Shown here: one piece after another, positions 1 through 11,500 of the stretch | Position numbering within the stretch: position 1 is the stretch's first letter | Layout of the letters: each line of letters starts with the position of its first letter | Assembly: GCA_012064415.1 (NCBI GenBank) | Contig: SSNU01000049.1 | Span: 1-52,683, forward strand | DNA: 52,683 bases | Direction of reading: 5' to 3' | Source of the DNA: Gyrodactylus bullatarudis | Lineage: Eukaryota; Platyhelminthes; Monogenea; Gyrodactylidea; Gyrodactylidae | Made by a program: the position numbers and the translations under genes | Notes under the pieces: model-generated | Database searches by the model: none | What the model was told of the DNA's origin: nothing | The model's input: only the letters and a program-made list of their open reading frames with translations

Positions 1-2332
1 TAGTGTAATGACTGTTGATTGATAAATTTAGTTTGACTTAATTAATAAATTCATATTTTATTTATAAATATTTAGTCAAATATCTTTAAATTTTAAGCCC
101 ATATTTTATGAAATATTCGCAGTATTTTAAACAAATATTTTGGGTTACCCTATTACTAATAATAAATAGTATTCAACCTACTGTGACAGAACCCGCCAGT
201 AAGACATGGTCTGAATTCGAATACAGGTCTTCAAGACATTGAGATATCGCTTCTATACGCTAGGACTTGGTTTGTCTCAACAGTGATTTACCTTTTCCAT
301 ATGATAGTGATTGAGGGTGAAATATCTATCATTGTCGGTTGGATGTTATATGGCTTACTCCTTTTATATTGGGTTCAAAATATCATGGTTAAAATGAATT
401 TTTGTATTCTACAAGTTTTTTAAGATCGCATTAATCTTACTTTTTTCGATTTCTCATGAAACACATACAATAAACTATATAGATAGTCACTAACAAGAAA
501 AAAAATTAGGAAAAAGTTTGTACTTAAATGACAAAAAAGAGAATTTTTTATCTTTCTTGCAAAGTTTTTTCTATTTTTCTTGTGCTATGTACACTGAACA
601 ATGCTTTCATCAAATGCAATTTCATTTAGTAGTTAACAATAAAAATTATCTTGTACTTTTCTAGAGAAAAATTGGGTCTATATTGCATCAGAACCACTCC
701 TGTATAATAAGGTGATAAAAATCTTTTCCAATCCATCATACATGGACGATATCAACACACGCGCAAGAAACAATAATCTGTATTCAGCACTAATGCGGGA
801 TACATTGTACTGTATTGTAGTGAAAAAGAAAAGGTTTGATTCTTCATTATAATGCATTAGAAAAGGATCGATAAGCCCTGTTTATTATTAATAGTTCATA
901 TATGTACATTAAAAAACGAAAACCCATTGCATATAGTGTGCAGAACAAACAAATACCATTTTATCCACTCATGGTTAAGTGAAAAGAGGTAAAGGCCAAT
1001 GATTAACAGAAGAATTACATTCTGATCCATTTAGATAAAATCTGGAATAGAGAAACGTTCTCCATTTTTAGGTTTTTAACCAGATAGAATTGAAAGGTAA
1101 GGATTTTATAGGAAGAGTGGGATGAAAAAAGAAGTCTTTCAGGATCAAAATTAACCCTTGCACTGGAAATTGGATCCATTAGACCCCAACAAAAATTCAA
1201 AGCCCGACAATTTTTTTATTTTTGAGATGAGACAAGTGAAAAAGTAGTATGTTTTTAAATTGAAAAATCAAATCTAGTATGTAAGTAATTTCAAATTTAG
1301 TATGTCCTTGAGTTTTTTTTTTCAAATTTAGTATGTTTTTGCTCACAATTAGTACGGATTACTAGATTTTATTCATAAATAATCTGTTTTGTTTTCAAAC
1401 TTAGTATGTCCACTGGTGTGGAGTCTTCCTGGTTTAGGGTTTGTAAGGAGATAGAAAATGACAGCCTTTTAAGCTAAAGAGGAAATAGGTCAGACTTGGA
1501 CAAAAGTATCCGATATGAGAACGGACCAGAGGCCATCAGAAAACATTTTTGAGCATTATATAAAGGTTCAGTATATTTTCATTTATCCCGAAGTCATTTT
1601 ATTTCATTTATCAATATTAATACAAAGGGACAATTTCAAGACACAAGGAGAGACCAATATTAATTTTATCCCATTAGCAAGTCATTCTTTGAATTTGTAC
1701 ATTGTAGGAGGCTAATCTCGATTCTATGAGAGGAATAAACATTTGTTATACAGGTTTGCTAAGATTGTCACAACTGATTGCAAGAGGCAATTTTGTCGTT
1801 ATACACCCGAAAAGAATCAATAAAATCTGGTTAGAATTCATATTTCAAATGATACACCCATCATGATACATGTATGTACACATACATTTCTCTCCTACCT
1901 ACAGAAGAGAGGTATAGACACATGTAAAAATAACATTTTGACATTATTGATTGCAGGATCCTCCTACAAACTAAACATAGCCCTGAAGATAGCCCTCTCT
2001 TAAATGATAACAATGCCTCTTCTTTTTTCGTCTAAACCTTATTTTGTATTCCAAATGGATCTCTGACATTTTTCTCTCTGAAAATGCCATTATTGATTTA
2101 GTTAAATTCGACTTTAGTGAAAATAGAGTTTCCGAAGAAATCCCTTCACTTTCTGTAAGCATGTGCATTTATTTTGTCTAGTGAATACTATTCACTGAAT
2201 AGGTCTTGCATTTCTCGGCCAAATAAGTAAGTAAACAATAAGTGTACAATAAATAATAATTAGTTACAAATCTCTCTGTACATGAGGGGGAAAGTTTTGA
2301 ATAAAAAATGATCCATCGTCAATAAGTTTGAG
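1..2332. other. AT-rich stretch without a supported gene
   Basis: I find no reading frame here with recognisable protein content or consistent splice sites. Positions 1240-1410 contain several degenerate copies of an AATTTAGTATGT-like unit. Positions 1151-1190 look like an old copy of the small TTAA-flanked element seen intact at 11568-11657. The 3' UTR of the minus-strand galactosyltransferase gene should extend into the right end of this stretch. Confidence 0.6.
1151..1190. mobile_element. Degenerate end of a TTAA/CCC-type MITE
   Basis: The sequence starts TTAACCCTTGCACTGGAAAT and continues to GACCCCA. It parallels the intact element at 11568-11657, which starts TTAACCCTCGCCCTGGAAAT and also has GACCCCA inside. 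Only one end is clear, so this is probably a decayed or truncated relative. Confidence 0.35.
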
Positions 2333-3264
2333 CTAATCTTGTCTTACTTTGACATGTTTTGTGATTAAATTCATTATGTACATATGGGCCGGGCTAATGT
2401 AATGAAATGAGACGGATTCATCACTACAGCAGTCGAAACCCTAGAAAAAAAAATTATTAAATTTGATGTCATTATTTGAATAAACTGATAAACTTGCATT
2501 CTTTAATGGATAGTAATTGTATTCCTTGATCCATGGTGCAGCCTCACTGCCAAAGTAAGATGTATAAGGACTAAAGGGATGAAATCGTTCACGGCCTTGG
2601 CTATCTCTTGAATCATAAATGGGAATGCCAAGCTTTTCAGCACATAGGCCGATTCCAACATCTTCGAGGCCATCATTTGAACAAAGGGTTTCATTTTTCA
2701 TTAGTTCTGATGCAATTTTTATCATAGACTGCCTTGATAAGACATAACCAGCTCCGCCAGAATTGTATCCACTTTTTATGAATTTTTTCAATCTTCGACC
2801 CATGTATAAATCCTTTTCGGGATCCATATCCTTAAGAATATGTCTCAGATTGTTTACTATAACAAAAGTATCATCGTCTGATTTCAGGTAAAAGTCATAT
2901 TTTTTAGGGTATTCATTAATCAGATATCGGATAGCATGAAGACTTTTTGTTAAAATATTTCTGCGATTCTCAACATCTATTGGAACATTTAGGAACGGAA
3001 TTGATGGATGACGAGTACTCTTCATTACGAAGACATAATCATCACAGTCTTGTGCCCATGTATCATTCACACTTTTGATTTTATTAAAGCTTGTCTCAGT
3101 GGTGAGAATGAAGCAAAATATCGAGTCTAAAACTAAAATTGAAGGGACTTACGACGAGCTATTTTCTTAAAAGTAGTTTCTTTTACATTTTGAATGATCA
3201 AGAATATTCCAATAAATGTCAAGGTGACCAAGAATAAAATTCTCTTTGATTCACAGTATATCAT
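2333..3264 (-). CDS. C1GALT1: Core 1 beta-1,3-galactosyltransferase (three exons)
   Basis: Predicted Golgi type II enzyme that adds galactose to O-linked GalNAc to make core 1 (T antigen). Exons on the minus strand: 3264-3153, 3126-2486 and 2440-2333, giving 286 residues. Exon 1 encodes a short cytosolic tail and one membrane helix (about residues 8-25). Exon 2 carries the glycosyltransferase-31 fold: the NDTW segment near 58-61, the metal-binding triad DDD at about 121-123, the glycine-rich SGGAGYVLS segment, and a DSRD...FHPF stretch typical of this family. Exon 3 is easy to miss because exon 2 also reads into a stop; it restores the family C-terminus, with CCSD followed by SFHY. Intron 1 is only 26 nt (20 nt with an alternative acceptor) and intron 2 is 45 nt. 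The stem is shorter than in vertebrate C1GALT1. Family assignment is strong; which paralogue (C1GALT1 or a related GT31) is less certain. Confidence 0.88.
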
Positions 3265-3361
3265 TTCGAGTTTTAAAAAGTTGCAGAATATTTCGAACAA
3301 ACAGTTACAATAAAGATTTTGAATAATTGTTTTAAAAATCTTATCAATATAAAATAAAAGT
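3265..3361. promoter_or_regulatory. 97-bp shared promoter region between divergent genes
   Basis: The start codons of the galactosyltransferase (minus) and the nucleoporin (plus) are only 97 bp apart, so both 5' UTRs and promoters must lie here or overlap the neighbouring coding exon. The stretch is AT-rich, with a TATAAAATAAA run just before the nucleoporin ATG. No specific factor site is recognised. Confidence 0.5.
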
Positions 3362-6300
3362 ATGAATACTTCTGCAAGTTTTATAAAAAGACAAAATCAG
3401 CCGTACTATTGCTCAATACTTCTTAAACCTGATGAACAAAAACACCAAAAAACATTGATCAATTCGTTTTCAGCTGGTCTTTCTTCCCAATCTGGAGTCA
3501 ATACCACAATATTCAATTTCTCACTAAATGACTACTCTGCCAATAAGACTAAAAGGGATTATCTTAAATTGAATTTGAATAATAATCTCGGCAATAAGCT
3601 ATCCTCATTCGAAAATGGAATTAAAAAGATTCAAAGTAATAAAAGGCAATTTGAAGAGTCCGAAAATGCCGACGCCAGTATTAATCCAGCTAAATTTCAA
3701 AAGGAAGAAGTCATCAAAAAAATTGACGACGTCAGCCAATTAACCCATGATTCATTATCAATGAATCAAATAGAGGATCCATCGTATTTTATCAGAAGAA
3801 GAGCTTCATATATTCCATCGTCCTTGCTTGAGGATTATGTGTTCAAAAATAAGGAAAACTGTTCATCTCCTAATCAGAGTTTTATCAATTCATCCAAATT
3901 AATGGAGGAAGATGAAAAAATCGATACTGACTCTCTTGACAAAGAAGTAGAAAGTCAAACTGTTGTAAAAAAGAATCCAAAGATTATATCTATTTCAAAG
4001 TATCTCTCAAATTTAGAGAAGAAAACCTTTAAAAAGAAGGATGGAATTATGAAGTCAATTGACAAGTCGTCAATAAATTCATTCGAATCCAAAGTAGACA
4101 AAATCCGTAAACTCCTATTCAATCATGTTCAAAATGAAAAGGAAGTGACTACTAAGACCTTTAATTCTGTACAAGCACCATCTCCTAATCCTATTCCAAC
4201 TCCTACATTGCCAGATTCCACTGGTAGTGGAGTTAAAAAAGAACCAACCCCTGAAGAAAAGAGTAAGTTCTCATTAAATTTGATCTTCAATGAATTCCAA
4301 TAATTTCATTCAAACTATCTTGTTAGTAGTATTTTAGACTAATTTATTTAATCAACTTTCATGGAATTAATAAATCATTTCTCATTGAACTCTAATTCAG
4401 AGACAGATGTGCCCATTTTCAATTTTGGTCTTACAAAACCAACCGAACCTGTAAAGAATGCTCCAGAGTTGAAAACCTCATCAAGTGAAAAACCACCTGA
4501 GACTCCAAAGTCAACCCTCGGCACATTCCCAACATTGACGGGTAGTATTTCTTCTGAGAAACCCGCAACTCCAACCTTACCAAAGATAAAACTCGGGGAA
4601 AGCGAGAAAACTCCAGATTTATCGAAAACATTCTCATTTGGTGCAGTGAAAAAGGGTAAGTTATTATTTTCATGTAAATAATTTTTTAATCAAAATATTT
4701 AATTTTTCCCTCATTTGCATTAGATGAAAAGAAAACCGAGGAGCCAATCAAGGATGCAGACAGCTGTAGCAAATCTGGAGTATTTAGCTTCCCAGAGACT
4801 AAAGGTTTGTTACCTACTAATCAACAATCTAAATTACTTTCTCATGTTTATTCCATAGCCACACCTGGTGTCACTTTGACTACAACGCCAAACACAGAAT
4901 CATCAAAGCCTGTACCAACTTTTTCATTCGGAATCAAGACTACACAGCCTACAACTACTTCATCAACAATCTCGGCCCCTTCAATTTCATTTGGAATAGT
5001 TTCTACACAGCCCTCTAGTGTCACAAATAAGGACTCTTCCAAAACAGACCTGTTTAATTTCGGAAATAAGAATAGTTTATCAGTATCAAATTCAACAGTA
5101 CCAACAAGTGGCCCTGCCGGGGAGAAAAAGCCAACGGGATCATTCTTCAATTTTTCAAGTGTCAAGCCAGTAGAAGTAACAACCACGGCTTCTGCAACTA
5201 AGCCAACATTAAGTTTTGGTTCAACACCAGCAGCTACAACGACTGCTAGTAGTGTCTTTGGCGGTTCAAGTAGTTCAGTATTCGGTTTTTCTTCTACTAC
5301 AAGCAGCACTTTTGGCGCCTCTAAAACTAAACCAACATTTAGTTTCGGTTCAACGCCAGCTGCTACAACAAGTGCTAGCAGTGTATTTGGGTCATCTTCT
5401 ACAGGAACTGCTAGCAGTATTTTTGGCTCATCCACTACAGCAACGACAACTGCCAGCAATGTCTTTGGCTCATCTTCTACAAATCCTGCTCCATCATTTA
5501 GTTTTGGGGGACTTGGTTCAAATTCCACTGCAACTACATCTTCAAGTATTCTAGGATCCTCAGTACCAACGTTCTCATTTGGTCAAAAAACTGCTGGACC
5601 AGCGAGTACTGAGCCAGCAAAACCAACGGGAATGTTTTCCTTCTCCTCAAATAATTCTACATCTAAGCCACCCGCTCCAACCACCACCACCTCCACGAGT
5701 AAGTTTTAATTTCTCTTGATAAATCGTTTAACCCCTGATATTTTAACATGTATGAATTCTTCTTGAAATGTCTACAGTGCAAGTAAAAGTCAAGAAGTTT
5801 TCGTTCCTATCCAGTCTGTCAGTCTACCTTTGATCCTACTCTTTACAAGTTCAAAGATTTTTTAAGTGATGCATCATGCTCTTTATCCAAGAATTTCAGG
5901 TAAAATAAGCTTCTTTCTAAATCCAGAAATTTCCAATGAACTGAATTGCTGAGCTTCGTGAATCATGGTTGTAATGTTGATTGTAATCAAAATTTTATTG
6001 TGAACTAAAAACTGTTCAATGTAAGAGTCTGGTTATCTAATACGATTTCGACTCAAAATTAGCCCACAAGTTGACAACTATTTAATCGACGAATCAGTAC
6101 TTGTGATGAATTTATCCACTAGATTCTTGATATAGAGCAATAGCAGTATTTCATAAGTATTATGTAAGCAGATAGCACCTACATCAAAGCTTTGAACTTT
6201 CAAAATAACTTTCAAACTAACATCTATTTTGTACATTATGCACTATAAAATCAACAGAAAATAGAAATTCTAATGAAACAAGAATTGCGTATAGAATACT

Positions 6301-8498
6301 TTTTAGGACTTTTTTCCGTTTATGAGGTTAAATCATAGATTCTTCGAGCAGAAACTCAGGGGTCATATTTCTCGAAAAAATAGTTTTCAGGATTTTTTTG
6401 GCTAAAAATAGCACAGGTACATCTTCTTAATAAGAATTAGGAATTTTATCTGAAATATCTGCAATAAAGTAGCATATCAGAAAGCTAAGAGAAAAAAGAA
6501 TGATAATGCCCAATTCTTATATTGAAATTCTGTGCATCGTATCCAAAATAGCAAATTTACTGTCCTATTGATTAGTAATACAAGGGGGAGAACATTTACT
6601 TCTTAAGAAAAGTAAGCTTTTGATTAGAATAATTACCCAATCTTGGGTGCAATAAAAGATAATTCTTATTCTTTTGAATGCTTCACATTTATCATGAGAA
6701 TAAGATTCAAAGACCTGCTCACTATATCCGAGTTGTGCTTTTTGAGGATAAATAAGTTACAGCTTGACCTCAAGAATTTCTCTAGACCCAAATTTTACAA
6801 GAAACATGCAACTTTGTCTCAATATTCCAAGTTTTTTTCACATACATTTATCATCATGCATGAAAACTAGCAAGGTTTGCTTTTGAAATGAGTGGGCTTT
6901 TAGTTTTCAAATAAAAATTAACTTCACATTTGACCCTATAGTGTCAGGCCCCCTTGACGTAATCGAAAAATATCTTGTAGGACCCCTTCTCATTTTTCTT
7001 TCATTTGCTTGTATTGAATTCAACCCACAAACAATGATAACAGACCCCTCTTTTTACCCCAACCTTCGCATTACTATTGGTTATAGTCACCTTTTGGTTT
7101 TATCCACACTTTTATTCATTGTTTTTACACAATTGAAAATTGTAGCTTAACTCTGATTGGTTAAATAATTACATGGAATATTATTGGTCCACAAGGACAA
7201 CTATAGAGTAATTGATCATAAAATTTTTAACATTTAAATTTTTAAAGTTTGACAACCTTGCGATGAATACCTTTCGTGTTGTCACAGTAGAAAAAAAAAC
7301 TACTCAACTATCTAAAGAGTATACATTTTTTTCTCAAGATTCAGGATTTGGCTTCAGTTCAACTACCAGTAATGAGACCAAATCTACCACCTCATTATTC
7401 TCTTTTGGAAATAGCACCCCATCCCAACAAGCCACAACAGGCAGCACTCAGGGAGCAAGCAGTGGATTTTTCAACTTTGGAAGTACCACTACCGCAGCAC
7501 CACCGACAGCTGCAATTGAAGAAAAGAAGCCAACTGGATCATTATTCAATTTTTCAAGCGTCAGGCCAGCTGAAACCACTAGCACTCCTGCCCTCAATCC
7601 AACATTTAGTTTCGGTTCAACGCCAGCTGCTACAACAAGTGCTAGCAGTGTATTTGGGTCATCTTCTACAGGAACTGCTAGCAGTATTTTTGGCTCATCC
7701 ACTACAGCAACGACAACTGCCAGCAATGTCTTTGGCTCATCTTCTACAAATCCTGCTCCATCATTTAGTTTTGGGGGACTTGGTTCAAATTCCACTGCAA
7801 CTACATCTTCAAGTATTCTAGGATCCTCAGTACCAACGTTCTCATTTGGTCAAAAAACTGCTGGACCAGCGAGTACTGAGCCAGCAAAACCAACGGGAAT
7901 GTTTTCCTTCTCCTCAAATAATTCTACATCTAAGCCACCCGCTCCAACCACCACCACCACGAGTAAGTAATCTGGGAAGAAATTTATTCTTAAATCTTTA
8001 CCAATAATCTATCTTGCAATCTAGATTCTGTCTTTGCATCTGGTTCTTCAAGTAGTATTTTCGGACAACCTAGCCAGCCCCAAATATCCTCAGCTTCTGC
8101 ATTTGCATTTGGTAATACCACGACTAATACCACAACAGCTCCTAGTACTTTTTCTGGGTTCTCCTTTGGTCAGTCTACGGCCTCAAATCCACCACAAGCA
8201 ATCGGAACAACTCAGCCTGCTACTCAAACAGCTAGTCCCTTTAGCTTTGGCTCTAACATGCCTACATTGAATAACACTGGTAGGTATTGCCTTGGCTATT
8301 TTCCAATCTACTCTTATGATTTCTAATCGTTTTTCTCTTACAGCAAATCCAACTCCATTTTCATTTGGTGGGAGCCAAACAGCAAATCCCTTCTCAAATC
8401 CAACGCCATCAGTTTTCTCTGCTAATTCACAGTCTACTGGATCGCTCAGTGATATGGCCAAAAGAAGACCGATTTTAACCCGGCGTCGGAAACAATGA
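3362..8498 (+). CDS. FG-repeat nucleoporin, NUP153/Nup1-like (seven exons)
   Basis: Predicted nuclear pore component whose FG repeats bind transport receptors. Exons: 3362-4262, 4401-4655, 4724-4804, 4859-5698, 7345-7962, 8025-8279 and 8344-8498, giving 1034 residues. Every internal junction is phase 1. The first 300 residues are hydrophilic, Lys/Ser/Asn-rich and free of FG repeats. From exon 2 on the protein is Ser/Thr-rich with FNFG, FSFG and SVFG/SIFG motifs. It ends in a short basic tail (KRRPILTRRRKQ), resembling the basic C-terminus of basket nucleoporins NUP153 and yeast Nup1. No RanBP2-type zinc fingers are visible, so the exact orthologue is unsettled; POM121-like is an alternative. 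Exons 4 and 5 end in a nearly perfect 355-bp repeat and are separated by a 1.65-kb intron. Because both are phase 1-1, either can be skipped in frame. An acceptor six bases upstream (exon 5 from 7339) also keeps frame. Confidence 0.82.
5336..5698 (+). repeat. FG-exon repeat, copy A
   Basis: The 3' part of nucleoporin exon 4. It matches 7603-7962 base for base, apart from a 3-bp difference in the ACC run just before the splice donor. Identity includes third codon positions and stops at the donor site, so the introns that follow differ. Confidence 0.9.
5699..7344 (+). other. Nucleoporin intron 4
   Basis: This 1.65-kb intron separates the two repeat-bearing FG exons. It holds no recognised gene or element. 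One 69-codon frame at 6941-7150 encodes two hydrophobic stretches but has only a GTG start and no family resemblance. The intron shows no clear similarity to the intron after exon 5. Confidence 0.6.
7603..7962 (+). repeat. FG-exon repeat, copy B
   Basis: The 3' part of nucleoporin exon 5, matching copy A at 5336-5698. Upstream of the identical tract the two exons are only distantly similar; both contain EKKPTGS and FNFSSV. An old duplication followed by recent gene conversion fits best. Confidence 0.9.
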
Positions 8499-8572
8499 AA
8501 TGATCAAAAAATAACTATTTTTTATTAAAATTTCTGTAAATATATAGTGATTGCAAGAATTTTGTGTATTCC
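8499..8572. terminator. Overlapping convergent poly(A) region
   Basis: The nucleoporin and ABC transporter stop codons are 74 bp apart, tail to tail. The palindrome-like TTTATTAAA at about 8521-8529 supplies ATTAAA on the plus strand and AATAAA on the minus strand, so the two 3' UTRs probably overlap. Confidence 0.5.
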
Positions 8573-11500
8573 TCATTGCTTTATTGAGCTCTTGACAAGA
8601 TTGTAGTAGTATCCCTGCTTCTTCATCAATTCCTTGTGAGTACCATCCTGAAAAAAGAAAATAAATTTATTTAACTATGATTCAATATCATTTTTAATGA
8701 ATCATTGTTTGGAGATATACAATAAATGATTAAAGATTATAGGAGTAGTTTTTTTGAACACAGATTGGGTTTGTATAGGTACGAAGAATTTCTCTTTTAA
8801 CAAAATGTCTAAAATAATTTCAGGGGAGGAGGAAGCTGCGACATCGACTTTCTCGACAGAGAGGGATTGAGCATAGATTAATGTAAAATGTGTTCAGGTC
8901 GTCCGGTGAGAGGTTAGGTATGGAGTTAGTAGACGTGGAAAGATGAGCAAGGTATTTATGCTCTCTTTGGGTTGGATTTTAATTCTCAACAGATGGACCT
9001 TTCAAAAAGGACTTGCGAGGATAGAGATGATGCGAGACAATTATTTTTCGACCATTTAGCAGATTTGTTAATTAAGGAACAAAATAGAGGGAAATTAAAG
9101 TTAGAACAAAATAAATTTTTCATATGAGAAATACGGGAAATGTCTATGACATAATGGAAGTATCTGGTATCATATAGATTAAAGTATGTTAGGGAAAAAC
9201 TGAGAATTCTGTGGTCTGAGGAAATATAATCATATTTATGAATAAAAATAGTTATATGCTCTTTCTAAAGGCCCAAAGTCGTATCCTCAATCAGGAAATA
9301 CGTGTTTTGTATAATATACAACCGCAAAATCTTTTCTCTATATATGCTACAGTGATTCTGGAAACTTATGTGAGTTTGCAGACTCCCTGAAAGTCTGTAG
9401 ACTTCCTAGTGAATCAGGGAATCTGGAAACTCGGTATTCAGATTTCCTGATTATCTACAGACTTTCAGGGAGTCTGCAGACTCACATAAGTTTCCAGAAT
9501 CACTGTAACATATATAGAGAAAAGATTTTGCGAGAGACTTTTGAGACCTTGGACCTTAAACTGACGGAACTTAAAAGATGAAGTTTAACATGAATCGTCT
9601 GTCTTCATAAGATAAACCATGGAATGCAATTTTTTGGAAAATTTCAAGAATAATTTTATTGATCACACAACTGTTAATTGACTACTTAAATTGTCTAATC
9701 TAGGAATTTGATAACACGGATGCTAAATCAATGAACCAGAAAATCGAGAAGAGGATGCGCTCTCTCTTTGGATATTAAGGGTGTACTATGTTCAAATCCT
9801 AGTTGATCCCGAAGGCCTGAAGAGAGTATGAAAATGGATGTGGTAGCAATGTCACGTCCTAAAAACCCTGGCAAAGCATCAATGACACGAGCAATGAAAA
9901 TTTTTGCATGCTTAAGCGATTTAAAAACTACAAAGCAGAAATCACTCATTAGATGTTTATAATAATATCAAATTATACATCAAGTAATTGTGATAAATGA
10001 TTATGTCTTATATTTGTAATTTAGAGTATTGAAAGGGTTGCAAGAATTATTTTGAGTAGATTGTGAAAGGTAAATAATTTAATCATTGTATTGTTTAAAG
10101 ACAAAGAACAATTTTTGGGGAAAATAAATAAATATTCAGTTAAAGATTTAGTTTTAATAACTTACCTCGACAATTTTTCCATTCTCTAAATAGATGATTC
10201 GATCAGCCTTTTGGATGGTACTCAGCCTATGTGCTATAGTTATGATAGTTTTATCCTTCATATTTTCTTCAATCGCTTTCTGAATGATAGCCTCTGTCTT
10301 TTGATCAAGATTTGAAGTTGCCTCATCCATGACAAGGATTGGAGAATTTTTCAACAAGCACCTAGCCAGTACAATCCTCTGTTTCTGGCCGCCACTGAGT
10401 CCGGAGGCCTCGGTGCCACTTCCACCGCCAATAATTGTATCATAATTTTTGGGCAAATCGTTCATAATAAACTCATGGGCATCTGCCAATTTACATGCGT
10501 TAACAACTTCCTCATGAGTGGCCGAGGGTCGATAGCATTTGACATTCTCATAGACAGTCGTATGAAATAATTCAGGTTCCTGGCTGAGATGCGATATCAA
10601 ATCTCCACGCAAATCTGATACTTTTATTGAGGAAGTAGGAACAGAGCCTATTAGAATTTGGCCATAGGAGGGATCATAGAATCTCTGAAGAAGTGAGATC
10701 AATGTGGACTTTCCGGAACCTGTCTTGCCAACTATGGCTACATGCTGACCTTGAGGGATCGTTAATGATAAACCCTGGAAGACGGGATGATTTTTACGAG
10801 TGTCATACTCAAAACTTATGTCTTTAAAATGTATGGTATATTCGGCAAGCTGATTCTCTATCTGAGTAGAATCAGATTTTGGATTTGTCCTGCCCAATGG
10901 GAGGTTTAGGCACTAGAGAATAGAAATTCATTTGCAATTCGTACAATGATTTAGAGAATACAGTAATAAAATTAAACCTCTAATATACGGATAGTTTTAT
11001 TGGGTCAATACAAGATTTGTGGAGCTATTCTCGAATTTTTACAAAGATCTCATTTTATGATCAACGTTTTTAAATTTTTTAGAAGATATTTTGGAAACCG
11101 GTTCAAGAAAATTAGCAGAAATTTCAAATTTCGAGTTGGCATGATATTTCCATTTTGTTAAAACTTTGTTTTGAAAATTTCTATTGATTTCAAGGTGTAA
11201 GAGAAATCCACCGTTATTTTCCAGGATTATCAATAGCCAAAGAAACCAATTATAACTATAAATAATTGTGATAATTATCACAATTCAATTTTTCAAAGAG
11301 GCTTTTGCAAAATTAGTCCATAGTACATGGGTTTAATCAGATTTAGTCTGAACTTTTCCCTACCTGCGTGTATTTAATTTTAAGATTTAGTCCGTTTTTA
11401 GTTTATTTTGTTCAGAACTAGTCTACATTAGTTCACATTTAGAATTTAGTCAAAAAAATCTTTTATAGTTTAAATCTAGTATGGTTTTCAAAAATAGTTT

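Larger units (their letters stand above)
8648..10165 (-). other. ABC transporter intron 6
   Basis: A 1.5-kb intron between the ATPase-domain exon and the 24-residue last exon. It contains the foldback element at 9323-9532 and a short stretch (about 8733-8800) resembling 46728-46795. No gene is supported; a 73-codon minus-strand frame at 9728-9949 has no recognisable content. Confidence 0.6.

Noticed and set aside
4848..5528. A 226-codon minus-strand open frame opposite the nucleoporin
   Set aside because: It mirrors the Ser/Thr-rich FG repeats of the real gene; its Val/Glu/Pro/Leu-rich repeats are what the antisense of such codons gives. The same occurs opposite the second copy at 7448-7795.
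6941..7150. A 69-codon hydrophobic frame in nucleoporin intron 4
   Set aside because: It starts with GTG, has no family resemblance and no supporting signals. Membrane-like composition is common by chance in T-rich DNA.
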